From Pachypanchax playfairii (lineage: Eukaryota > Chordata > Actinopteri > Cyprinodontiformes > Aplocheilidae): 64,000 nt of DNA. The position numbers and the translations under genes are program-made. The notes under the pieces are model-generated. The model had not been told where the DNA came from. It ran no database searches and saw only the letters and a list, made by a program, of their open reading frames with translations. Where the stretch lies: the NCBI GenBank assembly GCA_006937955.1, contig SSNP01000080.1:850597-914596 (forward strand), written 5' to 3'. This document shows positions 1-10,355 of this stretch, one piece after another (positions within the stretch are counted from its first letter, which is position 1; each line of letters starts with the position of its first letter).

Positions 1-178
1 TGCATAGCAGAGAATGAAGAAGAACTGTAAAATCTGCATAAGGTTTGTTGGTCAGTGGGCTGCTGTTTCCTTTCAAAGTAAAAGCAGCTGCAAGATCTTC
101 TTCTGTTTCTTTTTTGGTTTGTCCCAGTCGTCCTGTCCAGGGAATGTTTGGAACCCGAGTGTGAGGCGGTTTTTAAAC

Positions 179-3100
179 TCAGCTGAACTGAACCCATCCA
201 GATTTTGCAGCATCGTTGTTGGAGCTGTGGAAGGAGGAGAAGATGGAGCATGAAATGAGATGAGACATGTAGGAAAGTCTAGTGGAAACTTACTTAGACC
301 CTGCAGATGTGAAATCCCCCCACAGGTCAGAGCTGGGCTGCGCTGCAGGGACGGAGGAGCCGAAGTCTAACAGAGCTGAACATGGAGAGAAAACATGGAT
401 AGAATGAGGGTCGTGTTGAATCAAAGTGAGATGCATTTAGAAGGTGTGAGGTTCACCAGCGTTGGTCTGTGCAGCTGAGACGGCTGGTTGGGCTCCAGGA
501 GGCGGCAGGATTCCTCCAGATTTAGCTCCGGGGGGAGGAGGGAGCAGACTTCCTCCCATCGGTCGAGGTTTCGCTCCACCTGCATCCTTCTTCTTAATGT
601 TCTGCAAAATCCACAACAGTTTCTATATACTTGTATGATCATTGCTTCTAGACAATTTTCTGTTGAAAATCTTTTATTCTCCAAAGTCAAAATCTGATAT
701 TTCTCTTTCAATTTTAGTCCAATTTTTACACCTAAAACTAATATTATCTTTCCACTTACAGGAAGTATCTGGACAGCAGTCGGAGTTTTATTTTCTGTTC
801 CAGATTCCATTAAAACAGAATGTTTATAAGGGTGAATCAGGGAAAAACTCTTAAAAAGTTCACGTCTTTGAAGCTGTGCATTTATGACATAATGAGTTGC
901 ACATAATTCATATTTGCACCTTTTTTAATCTTAGTACATGTTTCTGCCATGTGCAGTTTCCATTACAAGGAAAAGTAAAACACAAAAACCACTTGGTGTG
1001 TTTCAGCAAATCATTTGTAGAAATTCTGATTTTTATGGTTTAAAAAAATGGAGAAAAAAAAAATCTGTTTTTAACCAGAGCTGGAAAAATGCTAATAGCT
1101 AGTCCCAAACTCTGTAAAACCCTGTAAAATCCTCCAGTCTCTTATATAATATACAGTTCAGCTCACATCACACTGACAGGACGTGCTCACCCCGAGGCTG
1201 ATCTTGATGGTCTGTCCCTCCTTGAAGCTCAGGTCCAGTTTCGGAGCTGCACTCTGAGAGGCTTCCAGTTTTGCCAGCTCACCTTCTTGTTTCACCCATC
1301 TTTAGAGTTTCAACGTAAGCGTGAGAGAAAAGTTGAGACAGAGATAAAATGAGTTATTTGTAGCAGAGAGACGTGTTGCTGCAGCAAACTTCATATACAG
1401 GTAGATGATGTCTGTGCACCAGAAACACTCGGCTCACTCGCACGTGAATGTGGTGTTTTTAAAGAATCAAATGGCTTCAACTTTCACAACACGTTCATGT
1501 GTCGAGTTCAAATAAACCTGAAAACAAATGACCTGAAATGTCTGAAGCTTCAGAACTTCAACAATAAAATCGTCCAAAACGGGTCTGTTTTTTCAACAGT
1601 TGTACAGAATAAATAATTCCACAGATTATTACTAACAGGAGTGAAATATGTCAAATGTCCAAATTTAATTTCAAAATATAAATTTTCTTAAAAATTACTC
1701 TTCATTAGAGAACGTGCTCATTTTAGAATCATTTTAATTTGTTAGAATCCACTTCTTGTTGTTGGCAGTAATAATGTCCAAACTTTGGTTTATAAAGTGA
1801 CGCTCTGGAACACGTGCAGGACATGATCGACAGTAACTTACTTAAAATGATCTTGTAAAGCAACATTAAAATCAAATGAATCTCCACGATCAGCAAAACC
1901 CAGACCGATGAAAGCGTGACGTCCTAAACAAAAGAAGAAGAAGAAGACGTGTGATCCCGACAGCGGAACAACATACATTCTACAGAAGGCCAGACTGCGG
2001 GATTATCTCACCGTTGCCGTCTTCTATCCGGATGACAAAGTACCTGCTGGAGTCTGTGACGGCTTCGACCACGCAGCCTGGATACTGTTCAACTGGAGCT
2101 TGTGCAAACAGCTCACCTGCAGAGAGGAAATTCACACCCGCAGTTACATGAGCCTCCATCATGCTCGTTTGTTTCTTTAGAAACTTTAGGTCTACATGAA
2201 GAAAAATAGTCCAACAGTAAAACTCTCAGGGAAGAGGGAGGAGGATTGAGTTTATTTTTGGATGAGTTAAAAGTCGCCTCCCCAACATTTACCTGTGTTT
2301 TTGTCCTCCAACTTGATGAAAGCCATCTTGCCTTTGGCGGTGATTTTCATCCTCCCGCTCCACGCAGGTTCATCAAGCTTCCAGTCAGCAGCACTTGATT
2401 TAAAAACAAAACAGAAAAAAAAAATCTGAAACAGTTTGTGTAAATCCTCCTTGACCGGAGCAGCTGACTCGTGTGTTTGTTACTGTAGTTTTCAAACATC
2501 AGGAGGAAGTGAAATTAAAATCTGCCAGCGAAAACACAAAGAGACGCCAAGATAAACGTTACCGCAAGACTACAAGACTAAACCTTTGGACGTTTTAGGT
2601 CATAAATAGACCAGTTTTACACATGTCACCCATAAATACAAAAGTTTTCTATAATAAACACAACAAATATTCTGTCATTTGAAATTAAAATAAACTCCAG
2701 CTTCTTATTTCAAACTTCCAGCTGCATTTAAACAGACTTTTTAAGCAGACACAAAGATGCAGCTGGAAACTTCAGCTTTTTCTCACAATGTCTGCAGGAA
2801 ATTTAATGGAAAGATGAACCTTTAGCAATTAGACCAGAAAACACCAAACTGAGACCGGCCAGTTTAACCCGTTCAGTTCGATCCAACATGTTTGGACAGA
2901 CGAAAACTGGACTAGAACAACAACAACAAAAGTTAAGTTACCCTTTATTAGTTTACAAGTTAAGGTTATAAAATTCAGCAACCATAAATACTAATTAAAT
3001 ACAAACGTTTACGTCAAAACACTGACTTCTAAAACAAAAACACAGCATGGTGATAAATAACCTCCTACCAGCTACTAACGAGCTGCAAATGACTTTTCTT

Positions 3101-3374
3101 CTGTTTTACAACTATATAAACCATTAAAAACTACAAGCTAATAAAGGAGAGAGTGATTGTCGATACATTCTGAAGAAAACTACTAATAAAAGTTTAACAA
3201 TTGTTGACAGTTTGTTCGTCCGATATTGGATGCATCGCTGATGAGCAACATTTTCCCGACTCGTCAGAAACCTTCTTACCGATACCCGCGGTTTGACGCC
3301 CGCGGTGGGATCCGATAGACGTGAACCTCTGGCTTCACACAGAGCATCGACTCATAACTGTTGTCCTCTGCCAT
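179..3374 (-). CDS. necap2: NECAP endocytosis-associated protein 2 (adaptin-ear binding)
   Basis: Eight coding exons: 3280-3374, 2293-2393, 2012-2116, 1842-1923, 1191-1299, 457-601, 294-375 and 179-224 (765 nt, 254 residues; human NECAP2 is 263 from memory). All introns are GT-AG and the phases close. The PHear domain, a PH-like fold that binds the AP-1/AP-2 appendage, covers about residues 1-130 and contains YRIPPRASNRGYR, GELFAQAPVEQYPG and SSRYFVIRIEDGNG. A proline-rich linker follows, then SDLWGDF and a C-terminal WVQF motif, the known AP-2 alpha-ear ligand. The family acts in clathrin-coated vesicle formation at the plasma membrane and endosomes. NECAP2 rather than NECAP1 is inferred from IEDGNGR, NVALQDHFKWVKQ and the szrd1/fbxo42 neighbours. 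Oddity: one serine follows WVQF before the stop. The 3' UTR probably leaves the window. Confidence 0.93.
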
Positions 3375-3862
3375 TTTGTCAAGCTTCACAAACCTAAAAA
3401 ACAACTTCCGACTTTCAATGGACGCCTTTTCAGTTGTACTTTGCTGTTACTCGGTGGAGAGTGAAGCGAGACGCTGGGAGCAAACAGCGCCACCTGCCGC
3501 CCGGAGGTCAGAGCGGTGATTCACTAAAAAACAACACAAACTGCAAAACAAGCGTGACACCTGTTGAACTGCATCGACTGTACCAACAAACAAAAGCGCA
3601 AAGAATTTACAACTAGCTTTTGAAATGTTTTGATTCAATTAAAAAAATCGAAAATGCAAATGGTAAGAACTGGTCCAGGGATTTGAATAGATTTTAAGGA
3701 AAGTTACCTGACCACAGAAACTCTTTGTTTTAATCTGAGATGTAGAAACCCTAAGGACAGATGGGTGTGTCACTGAACATTGACTTTATTCATGTCTTTG
3801 TCCCAACAGATACTTATAAACCTGAAACTTCCAACTTTGACCAAAACTGAAGGAGCCTTTAT
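3375..3862. other. necap2 upstream flank, no gene
   Basis: This is the 5' flank of necap2, with some CpG-containing sequence close to the start codon. The short open frames on both strands around 3434-3638 show no family signature. Nothing else was recognised. Confidence 0.4.
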
Positions 3863-4075
3863 CAGGGGTGTCAAACTCCAGGCCTCGAGGGCCACTATCC
3901 TGCATGTTTTAGATGTTTCCCTGTTTCAACACACCTGATTTAAATGAACAAGTCGTTAACAGGCTTCTGCAGAACTTGTTGAAATGCAGAGGATTTGAAT
4001 CAGGTGTGTTGAAACAGGGAAACATCTAAAACATGCAGGATAGGGGTCCTCGAGGCCTGGAGTTTTACACCCCTG
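3863..4075. mobile_element. palindromic hAT-type MITE, copy 1
   Basis: This is a 213-bp element whose ends are inverted copies: the left end reads CAGGGGTGTCAAACTCCAGG and the right end, reverse-complemented, reads CAGGGGTGTAAAACTCCAGG. The two arms stay complementary well inward (the segment around 3900-3935 pairs with 4000-4045), so the whole element can fold into a long hairpin. It has no coding capacity, which fits a non-autonomous element mobilised by an hAT transposase. A second member lies at 24357-24572. No clear 8-bp target duplication flanks this copy (left GCCTTTAT, right CTGGTCGA), so it is older or rearranged. Confidence 0.8.
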
Positions 4076-6250
4076 CTGGTCGAAAGTGACGCATCTTCAG
4101 AATCAGAAAATCCTCTTTTAGGAAAAACAGTCCGCTTTGCCATTTCCTGGATGACTGAGAATCTACACAGAATAAAAAGAATGTATTTCAAAAGCAGATA
4201 TGAATTTACTGAAAATTGTGACCTGTTTGTTATAAATTAAATCTTAGAGCACGTTATATTAATTAGTGCTCAGGCTATTTGATGTTTAACTTTATCCAAA
4301 CACATCTCTTAACAAAATATTTAAATGTTTGATTAAATCTGGCCTAAAAAAATCCAGTAAATTTCAGTCCAAAAGAATTTTTTTTTGTTGGCGTTCGGAA
4401 CCAGTTTGGATAAAACTAACCCAATTAAAGGAGTCTGAACACACAAAACTCAACTTTTCAAACAGTAAAGAAACAAAGTTACGAGGAGAGTGAGGGTGTG
4501 TTTCTGAATGTTTATTAAAGGGTTTTGAAATTTCGGTTGAGTTTTTTCAAGTTTCAAAACACATCAAACAAGCATCAAACTGAACAGATGACTGAGACAC
4601 ATCATGAGCTGGTCAGCTGGTGCAACATGGGATCTGATTGGTTGAAAGTGACTATAAATCCTTCAGTTTCCACACCTGAACCAGACTGTGTACTACAACA
4701 TAAAACTCTTTTACAATTAGTAAATTAACCAAATCCTCCAAGAACCTATTATTATTGTTAATGTTTTAAAATCACTCTGAAGATAAGGAGCTGATAATCT
4801 CATAATAATAAAAATATGCTTTTTCTATAACCTGTTCCTGGATTTTGGATTAAATGCAGAAATTTGACTGAAAGTTAATTGTTGACAGGTTTAAGGTGGA
4901 ATTATAATTATCTTCAGACTCACTGAATGTTCCTTAATACACAACAGACTGTTTGTTGGCAATCAGGGATCAGTGTTTATCATTTAAGGCATAAAAATCT
5001 CTAAAGATTTGAAGTTGCTTCATGTTTTGTTTTCGTATTTTGTGAAACCAAGTGACAGAACTTGTGAGGCTACAGATTTTTACGATTATAAAGTCTGTAA
5101 ACTCAGTTTAAATCTGTGGAAAATAACATTGTAAAGTCCGGATATGTGGACAGACATTCATCCAGACCAGGAAGATGATTTGCATCAAATAGAAATCACT
5201 TAACAGTAAGTTTTTCTCATACTTTAACTGACTGGCATGTTTATCTGATTTATAGCAGATCTTTCTCCACACTGAAACTGACACAAGCATTTTTATGTGG
5301 TTGACAGACCAACGTTGTAACAACATACAGACTGTAAAATTAGATCCAACATTGTTGTTCTGAGTTTAAACCCTCAGATAGATTTATGAATTTATATTTA
5401 ACATTACAGAGTTTCCTATTGCCGCCAGCTTTCTGAACACACGGCCGACCTCCTGAATTAACTAAACTGATTCACAGAGAAAATAAGAAAGACGTGAAAT
5501 GGTGACGTTAACTGTTTCAGAGGAAACACAGAAAATAATCCAGGAAGTTATTCATTGTTATTGCTTGTAAAACAGATTTTGTGACCCTGTCATGTGAATC
5601 ACAGCTTTGGACCAGAGACCCAGGTCTTTCTTTTACAGCTGAATCCAGGCCTGTGGGCTGAACCGCCGATCTCCTTCTGAAAAGTTTTAAAACTTTATTC
5701 AGCACTGTCACGGAATAGCTCCAATCAGCAGGACCATCTATCAGCTTGAACTCAGTCTGATAAACACACGGTCCCTTTTGGCACGATATCAGACTTAATT
5801 TTCTCTGAAGACAACAACTAAGACTGTCCTCCCTTTGGACAACAAGCTGTTTACCTTTGCTCCTTTAGTGGAATGAAAAGTTCGTCTGCTTGCACAAATC
5901 TGTGGGGATTTCCCACAACGGATCCATTTCTTCTCATTCTCCCTGAAGTGACAAACACCTGATGAGCTGACACGGAGCCAGTCCATCAGACCTACAATCA
6001 TAGAGCACGTCACGGTACACCAGAGGATCACAGTGTGGGAGCGTGCAGCCAAGGCCTGGTTTCATTGGAAACAGAGGGGGTTTCAAATCGTTGGTCTCTG
6101 CCGTCCCTTACAGGGTTCCACGGAGGGAGAAGACACAGACCAAACCAAGGGGCAGAGCAGAGGGTGGAGAAGTTCATTTAAATCCACGATGTGGCTCCGA
6201 GTTCTTTCAATATGTCAGATCTGACGTCATCTCACCACTCTGCTCTCCGC
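4076..6250. other. intergenic, no gene recognised
   Basis: AT-rich sequence between necap2 and szrd1. Short open frames on both strands have no recognisable domains. The segment below 6358 is probably szrd1 3' UTR; a reverse-strand AATAAA (TTTATT at 5694-5699) is a candidate polyadenylation signal. In human, SPATA21 lies in this interval (from memory), but no exon of it was recognised here. Confidence 0.4.
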
Positions 6251-6284
6251 ATACACACACACGCACGCACGCACACACACACAA
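6251..6284. repeat. CA-rich microsatellite
   Basis: Alternating CA with CG interruptions (ACACGCACGCACG), about 34 bp, just downstream of the szrd1 stop codon and probably in its 3' UTR. Confidence 0.85.
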
Positions 6285-6357
6285 AACCCCTTTAATGTCA
6301 CCACTCGCTCCGACCTCTTGGGCAGGATAATGTTTCTTTGCAGCAGAAAGCTCCAGT

Positions 6358-7670
6358 TTATCTGCAGAGTCGGAAGCCCGAGGTCCCATCTGGGCCGTTG
6401 GGTTGACGGATCACCTGATTATTTGGACGAACTGGTTCTAAAGGTTGCTGCACAATCACACGAGTAGCTCTGCTAAAACGAGAAGAAATAAGAAACCACA
6501 AAATTCCTTTTATATTTTTTACTCTTAATATTCAACTTGTTACGTCAGTTACTGATGTCATCAGGTTTTACCTATCCAGACTTGGACTTTCCTGAGGCGT
6601 TTCTTCTGAAGAAGCACTGCCCAAAATCCTTCTCCGGGCTTCAGCATATTCTGCCTCCCGCTGCGCCAAAGACTTCATCTGCTGCGATGGACGAGATGAG
6701 GCTGCAGAGTTTCCCGCAGTGCCGTTATTAGAAGGGCGCTTTAAAATTCGAATCTGAGGCGGAGGTGCAGCAGGCAGAGACTCGTCTTGGATTACAACAG
6801 CAGTTCGCACAGGAGAACCACCAGATTTCAAACTGGACTTCCTAAAAAGAAAAGATTCTAATATAATTTAAGTTATTTTTAAAAAGAAAAAAAAAAAAAT
6901 TGTGGATAATGCCATACTTTGCTTCCTGATTTATCTTCAGCTTTGCCTCAAGTCTTCTCTCAATTTCCTGAGAATAAATGTTTACATATTAATCAATTAA
7001 GCTATATAATATTTATGTCTCTCCAACAAATTTATATCTAAGCACTGGTACAGTCAATCAAGCATGGAATGACACAACTGGTTCATACTGCTGGTAACAC
7101 ATTTCTATCTGAGCATCTAAACCCAGAACCAAACAAACCAAACAGTGGGACCACAAGGGTCAACAAAATGTTTCTTAGTCCATCAAACATATATGCACAG
7201 AAAAACAGACTTAATATACAGCATTTGCTTGCTACACAGCAGCAAATACTGAGATAAATTAAATTATAACCATCAAACTCTGCTGAACTGACGTCTCACC
7301 ATCATATCAACACACGTGCATCTTTAGATTGTTCAGGATCAATAGTGTAAAACATGAATTATGAACAACTACAGGTACGTTACAAGAAGCCACTTAGAAT
7401 CATTAACACCAAAATTAATAAATTACACAGAAGGTGAAAACACATTTTACAGTTTGTTCAGACCCATTACATATTTTGAACTCCAGCTTGTCGGTTCCTG
7501 TTCAGGATAAGTGAGATGACATGAAGTTTGTAGACGAAGGAAACAAAGATTCAACTCCTCAGTCCGAAAACGCGTGAATGTCTCCGGATTGAACTGGTAT
7601 GTGATTGTATCCAACTCACCCCGCTGTCTGCTGCTTCCTCCCAACTCTCTGCAACCTCATCATCCTCCAT
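6358..7670 (-). CDS. szrd1: SUZ RNA-binding domain-containing protein 1
   Basis: Four coding exons: 7620-7670, 6918-6967, 6572-6841 and 6358-6469 (483 nt, 160 residues; human SZRD1 is 152 from memory). The start is fixed by MEDDEVAESWEEAADSG. The SUZ region includes PPQIRILKRPSNN and the conserved SLAQREAEYAEARRRILGSA block; the C-terminal SUZ-C-like tail contains NNQVIRQPNGPDG and ends GFRLCR. SUZ motifs are linked to RNA binding; the exact cellular role of SZRD1 is poorly defined. The last exon has a tandem TAGCAG acceptor at 6470-6475. Use of the second AG gives the human-like LDR-ATR junction, and the first would add one serine. The gene is head-to-head with fbxo42, as expected for the human 1p36 order. 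Confidence 0.93.
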
Positions 7671-8427
7671 GTTTGACAGGATTCTGCCTGTAAGCTCCTC
7701 CAGGAAACTTTATTCTGTGCACCCCGAGGTCATGAGACAGTGAGCAGCACTCAGGTACACCAACAGGGAATTCACTCTCGCTGGATTTGTAGATCTGATT
7801 TAAGCTACAAGAACAAATTCGCAATCCTTTCTTTAGCCGCGAGTTAGCGTCTTAGCTTTCGGTTCAAATGTGGGGACAAAACCCCACCGTCTGCTTGTTG
7901 GATTTAATTTATCGTTAAAGCAACTTCGTTGAATTAAACCCGCTCAGTGCAGCTAAAACAAAACTCCGAAGACTATCCACCAAACAGCTGAGAACTGTGT
8001 CGGAAAATATTCAACACTTGCTTGGGCTAAACCCACTGACGAGCGGAAATGACGGTACTACATCCGCTGACGAAGGCAGACTGTCAAAATAAAACACTTT
8101 CAGTGAAAGAAAGATGTTTATGTTGACTTAAAAAACAAGCTCACAAAATACATGGGCCTTACTTGGGTGAAAATCTCAGTCAGACTTTGTGAGAAATGTG
8201 TGTTTTTTTTCTCCACAGTCCAAAAACCTTTTCTTTTTAGTTTGTCTGACAATTCTAAATCAACACCAGGCGTGCTTGAGTTTTTAGAGAGAGGCCAAGA
8301 TCCAGATCTCGGCCCTACTGAGTGTTTACATAGTCATGTTTCTGTGTTGGACAGGACACCTGACAAGAACTCAGGGGGTTAAGCTGAAGCATGAGTTATA
8401 AATGCGCCTCCTTTATGAAGGGATAAC
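7671..8427. promoter_or_regulatory. szrd1 upstream region (possible bidirectional promoter side)
   Basis: This is the immediate 5' flank of szrd1 on the minus strand. It is richer in CpG than the surrounding DNA between about 7840 and 8080, with a GCGGAAATGACGG segment near 8044-8056 that resembles ETS/YY1-type promoter sites. No TATA box was identified. The rest, up to the SINE-like repeat at 8428, holds no gene. Promoter activity is inferred from position and composition only. Confidence 0.35.
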
Positions 8428-8597
8428 GTAGAGTTACCAATTAACCTCGAGCAAATGTTTGGTCTGTGGGAGGAAACCAGAGTCCCTGGGGAAACCCACA
8501 AATGCATGGGGACAACATGCAAATTCCATGCAGAAAGGTACTGGCCCAGTTTCAAAACCTGCAAGACAACAGTGCTACCCACTGTACCATCATGCAG
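8428..8597 (-). repeat. degenerate fish SINE-like interspersed repeat, antisense
   Basis: The segment carries, in antisense, the landmarks of a repeat family common in teleosts: GTCTGTGGGAGGAAACCAGAG, GGGGACAACATGCAAATTCC, CAGAAAGG, and an end resembling CAGTGCTACCCACTGTACCA. A sense-oriented relative lies at 15608-15830. The family name could not be assigned from sequence alone. Confidence 0.6.
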
Positions 8598-8874
8598 TGC
8601 ACGATGAAATGTATGACCACAAAATACTCACAGTATACATAAATCTCCATTAATAAATCTCCTGTAACAAAAGGTTTATATAAATAAAATGAGCAATTTA
8701 AGAAATTAGAATTGGTAGTTACTATTGTTGTTACCAATGTACATGAGACTGTTATGTAACTGTCTTTCTGGTTTTCACTATTGTAAAAAAAAAATAAACA
8801 ACAACAAAATAAATCCACTCAAATGATTGTGTGAGAGGTAAGCTTTCTACTCTTGTGTGTCTAAGGTGGTAGTC

Positions 8875-9230
8875 TGTAGCATGGGGTCCCACAAAGAACA
8901 ATACTTGTCTCTTTCCTCTTCTCCCTTTACACTGTGGACATTGCTAACACAGACACTAAGTCAGGTGTCAGAGAGAAACAAACTGGAATATAGAGCCAAC
9001 AAAGACTTCGTTAGCTGGTGTGAACAGAACCATCTTTGTATTGATGTCAGCAATGAGTCACCCCAGAATACACCAGTGAACATCCAAGGTCTGGACATTG
9101 AAATAGTGGAGAGCAAATACCTGGATGTTCAACTCAACAACAAACTGACAAACACAAATGGACTTTACAACAAGGGTGGAAATCATCTTCTCCTGCCAAG
9201 ATGGCTGAGATCCTTTGAGGTGAACAGAAA
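8875..9230 (+). pseudogene. LINE reverse transcriptase fragment, frameshifted
   Basis: One frame reads VPQRTILVSFLFSLYTVDIAN near 8887-8950, matching the GxPQGTVLSPFLFTLYT block of jockey/CR1/L2-like LINE reverse transcriptases. A different frame then reads DFVSWCEQNHLCIDVS, VNIQGLDIEIVE, YLDVQLNNKL and LLPRWLRSFEVNR, which is the downstream thumb region of the same protein. The stretch that should carry the YADD-type catalytic motif is missing between them. It is thus a dead internal scrap with a frameshift and a deletion, and it runs directly into the pentanucleotide microsatellite. Confidence 0.75.
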
Positions 9231-9233
9231 TTA

Positions 9234-9398
9234 TATCATATCATATCATATCATATCATATCATATCATATCATATCATATCATATCATATCATATCATA
9301 TCATATCATATATTATATTATATTATATTATATTATATTATATTATATTATATTATATTATATTATATTATATTATATTATATTATATTATATTATAG
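9234..9398. repeat. compound pentanucleotide microsatellite (TCATA)n-(TATTA)n
   Basis: About 15 copies of TCATA (9236-9310) pass without a break into about 17 copies of TATTA (9311-9397). The two motifs differ by a single C-to-T change in the repeat unit. The tract ends at what looks like the start of the GC-rich fbxo42 5' region. Confidence 0.97.
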
Positions 9399-10349
9399 AT
9401 CCGGGACCCACCCGGTACCAGAGCCGGGGACCGGGTCCGGCCCGTTGCAGAGGCAGGAAGCAGCTCACAGAGCGGAAGATGGCGATTGTATGGAGGCTGC
9501 AGAGGAGTAACCGGAGCTGATACTGGGAGGGAGGAGAGGAAAGCTACACTCTTAAAGCCTAAAACACGTCTATAATAACGGTACTGACCAGACCTCCATG
9601 GTTACACAGTAAAACTCTTCAAATTTCATCAGAACATTTCCAGAAGAACTAAAGCTATCAGCTCATTTAGCTTGTAAGATGCTAGCTGGTGCTAGCTGAG
9701 GGCTAATGTTTTACATGTATGTAAACGTTTTAGATTCACCTTTTTTTTCCTGAGTGATGTAAATTATATTGAATTTATTATCTAAATCAGTAAATTGTTA
9801 AATAAAGATTCATTTATGGTAGCGACCGTTAGCCTGGATGTGGCTAGGTTAGTTAGCCTTAACCACTGGCAGTATGAGAGCTAAATGTTAAATGCGTTGA
9901 ATTAAACATCTTTTGTTTCGTACTGTATTTGGAAAAATAAAACCGATTTACACTGCTTCGTTGTTTTAGCTAACAGTGAATGGATTTTAAACGTTTGTTA
10001 TTGCTAAAGATTGTTAGCCAAACAGAGCTAAGGAAAAAAAACTGAGACGTACTTAGGGGCTAGTATAAAGAAAAGGCTCCATCACTTTCTAACACAGGAT
10101 TGATTGGTTATACATGTTGTGGGTTAAATGTCTGAAATGTTTGATGCTGGTGGGTTGCAGCTTTGCAGTATCATGATCAGCAGGTCTGTCTCAGTTTTAA
10201 TCCTCATGTTTCAGATGAAAGAATCATACAGTTCTGGATAAATCTGCTCCGATAAGCAGATGAAAAATGAAATTAGTTCTGTAGGTAGATCAAATGTAGT
10301 TGAATCTGATTTCACTCATTCATATTTATCTTAACTCGTCTTTCAACAG
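9399..10349 (+). other. probable fbxo42 5' non-coding exon and first intron
   Basis: A GC-rich block at 9399-9500 abruptly follows the AT microsatellite and contains GAGCGGAAGATGGCG, the kind of sequence seen at vertebrate transcription starts. It is followed by intron-like DNA up to the fbxo42 coding exon, whose acceptor ends at 10349. The exact first-exon boundary and transcription start cannot be read from sequence. Confidence 0.4.
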
Positions 10350-10355
10350 ACAATA

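Noticed and set aside
9399..9510. Coding start of fbxo42 in the GC-rich block (ATG near 9479)
   Set aside because: The frame from that ATG ends after a few codons. The family-like N-terminus with acidic residues begins at 10356.
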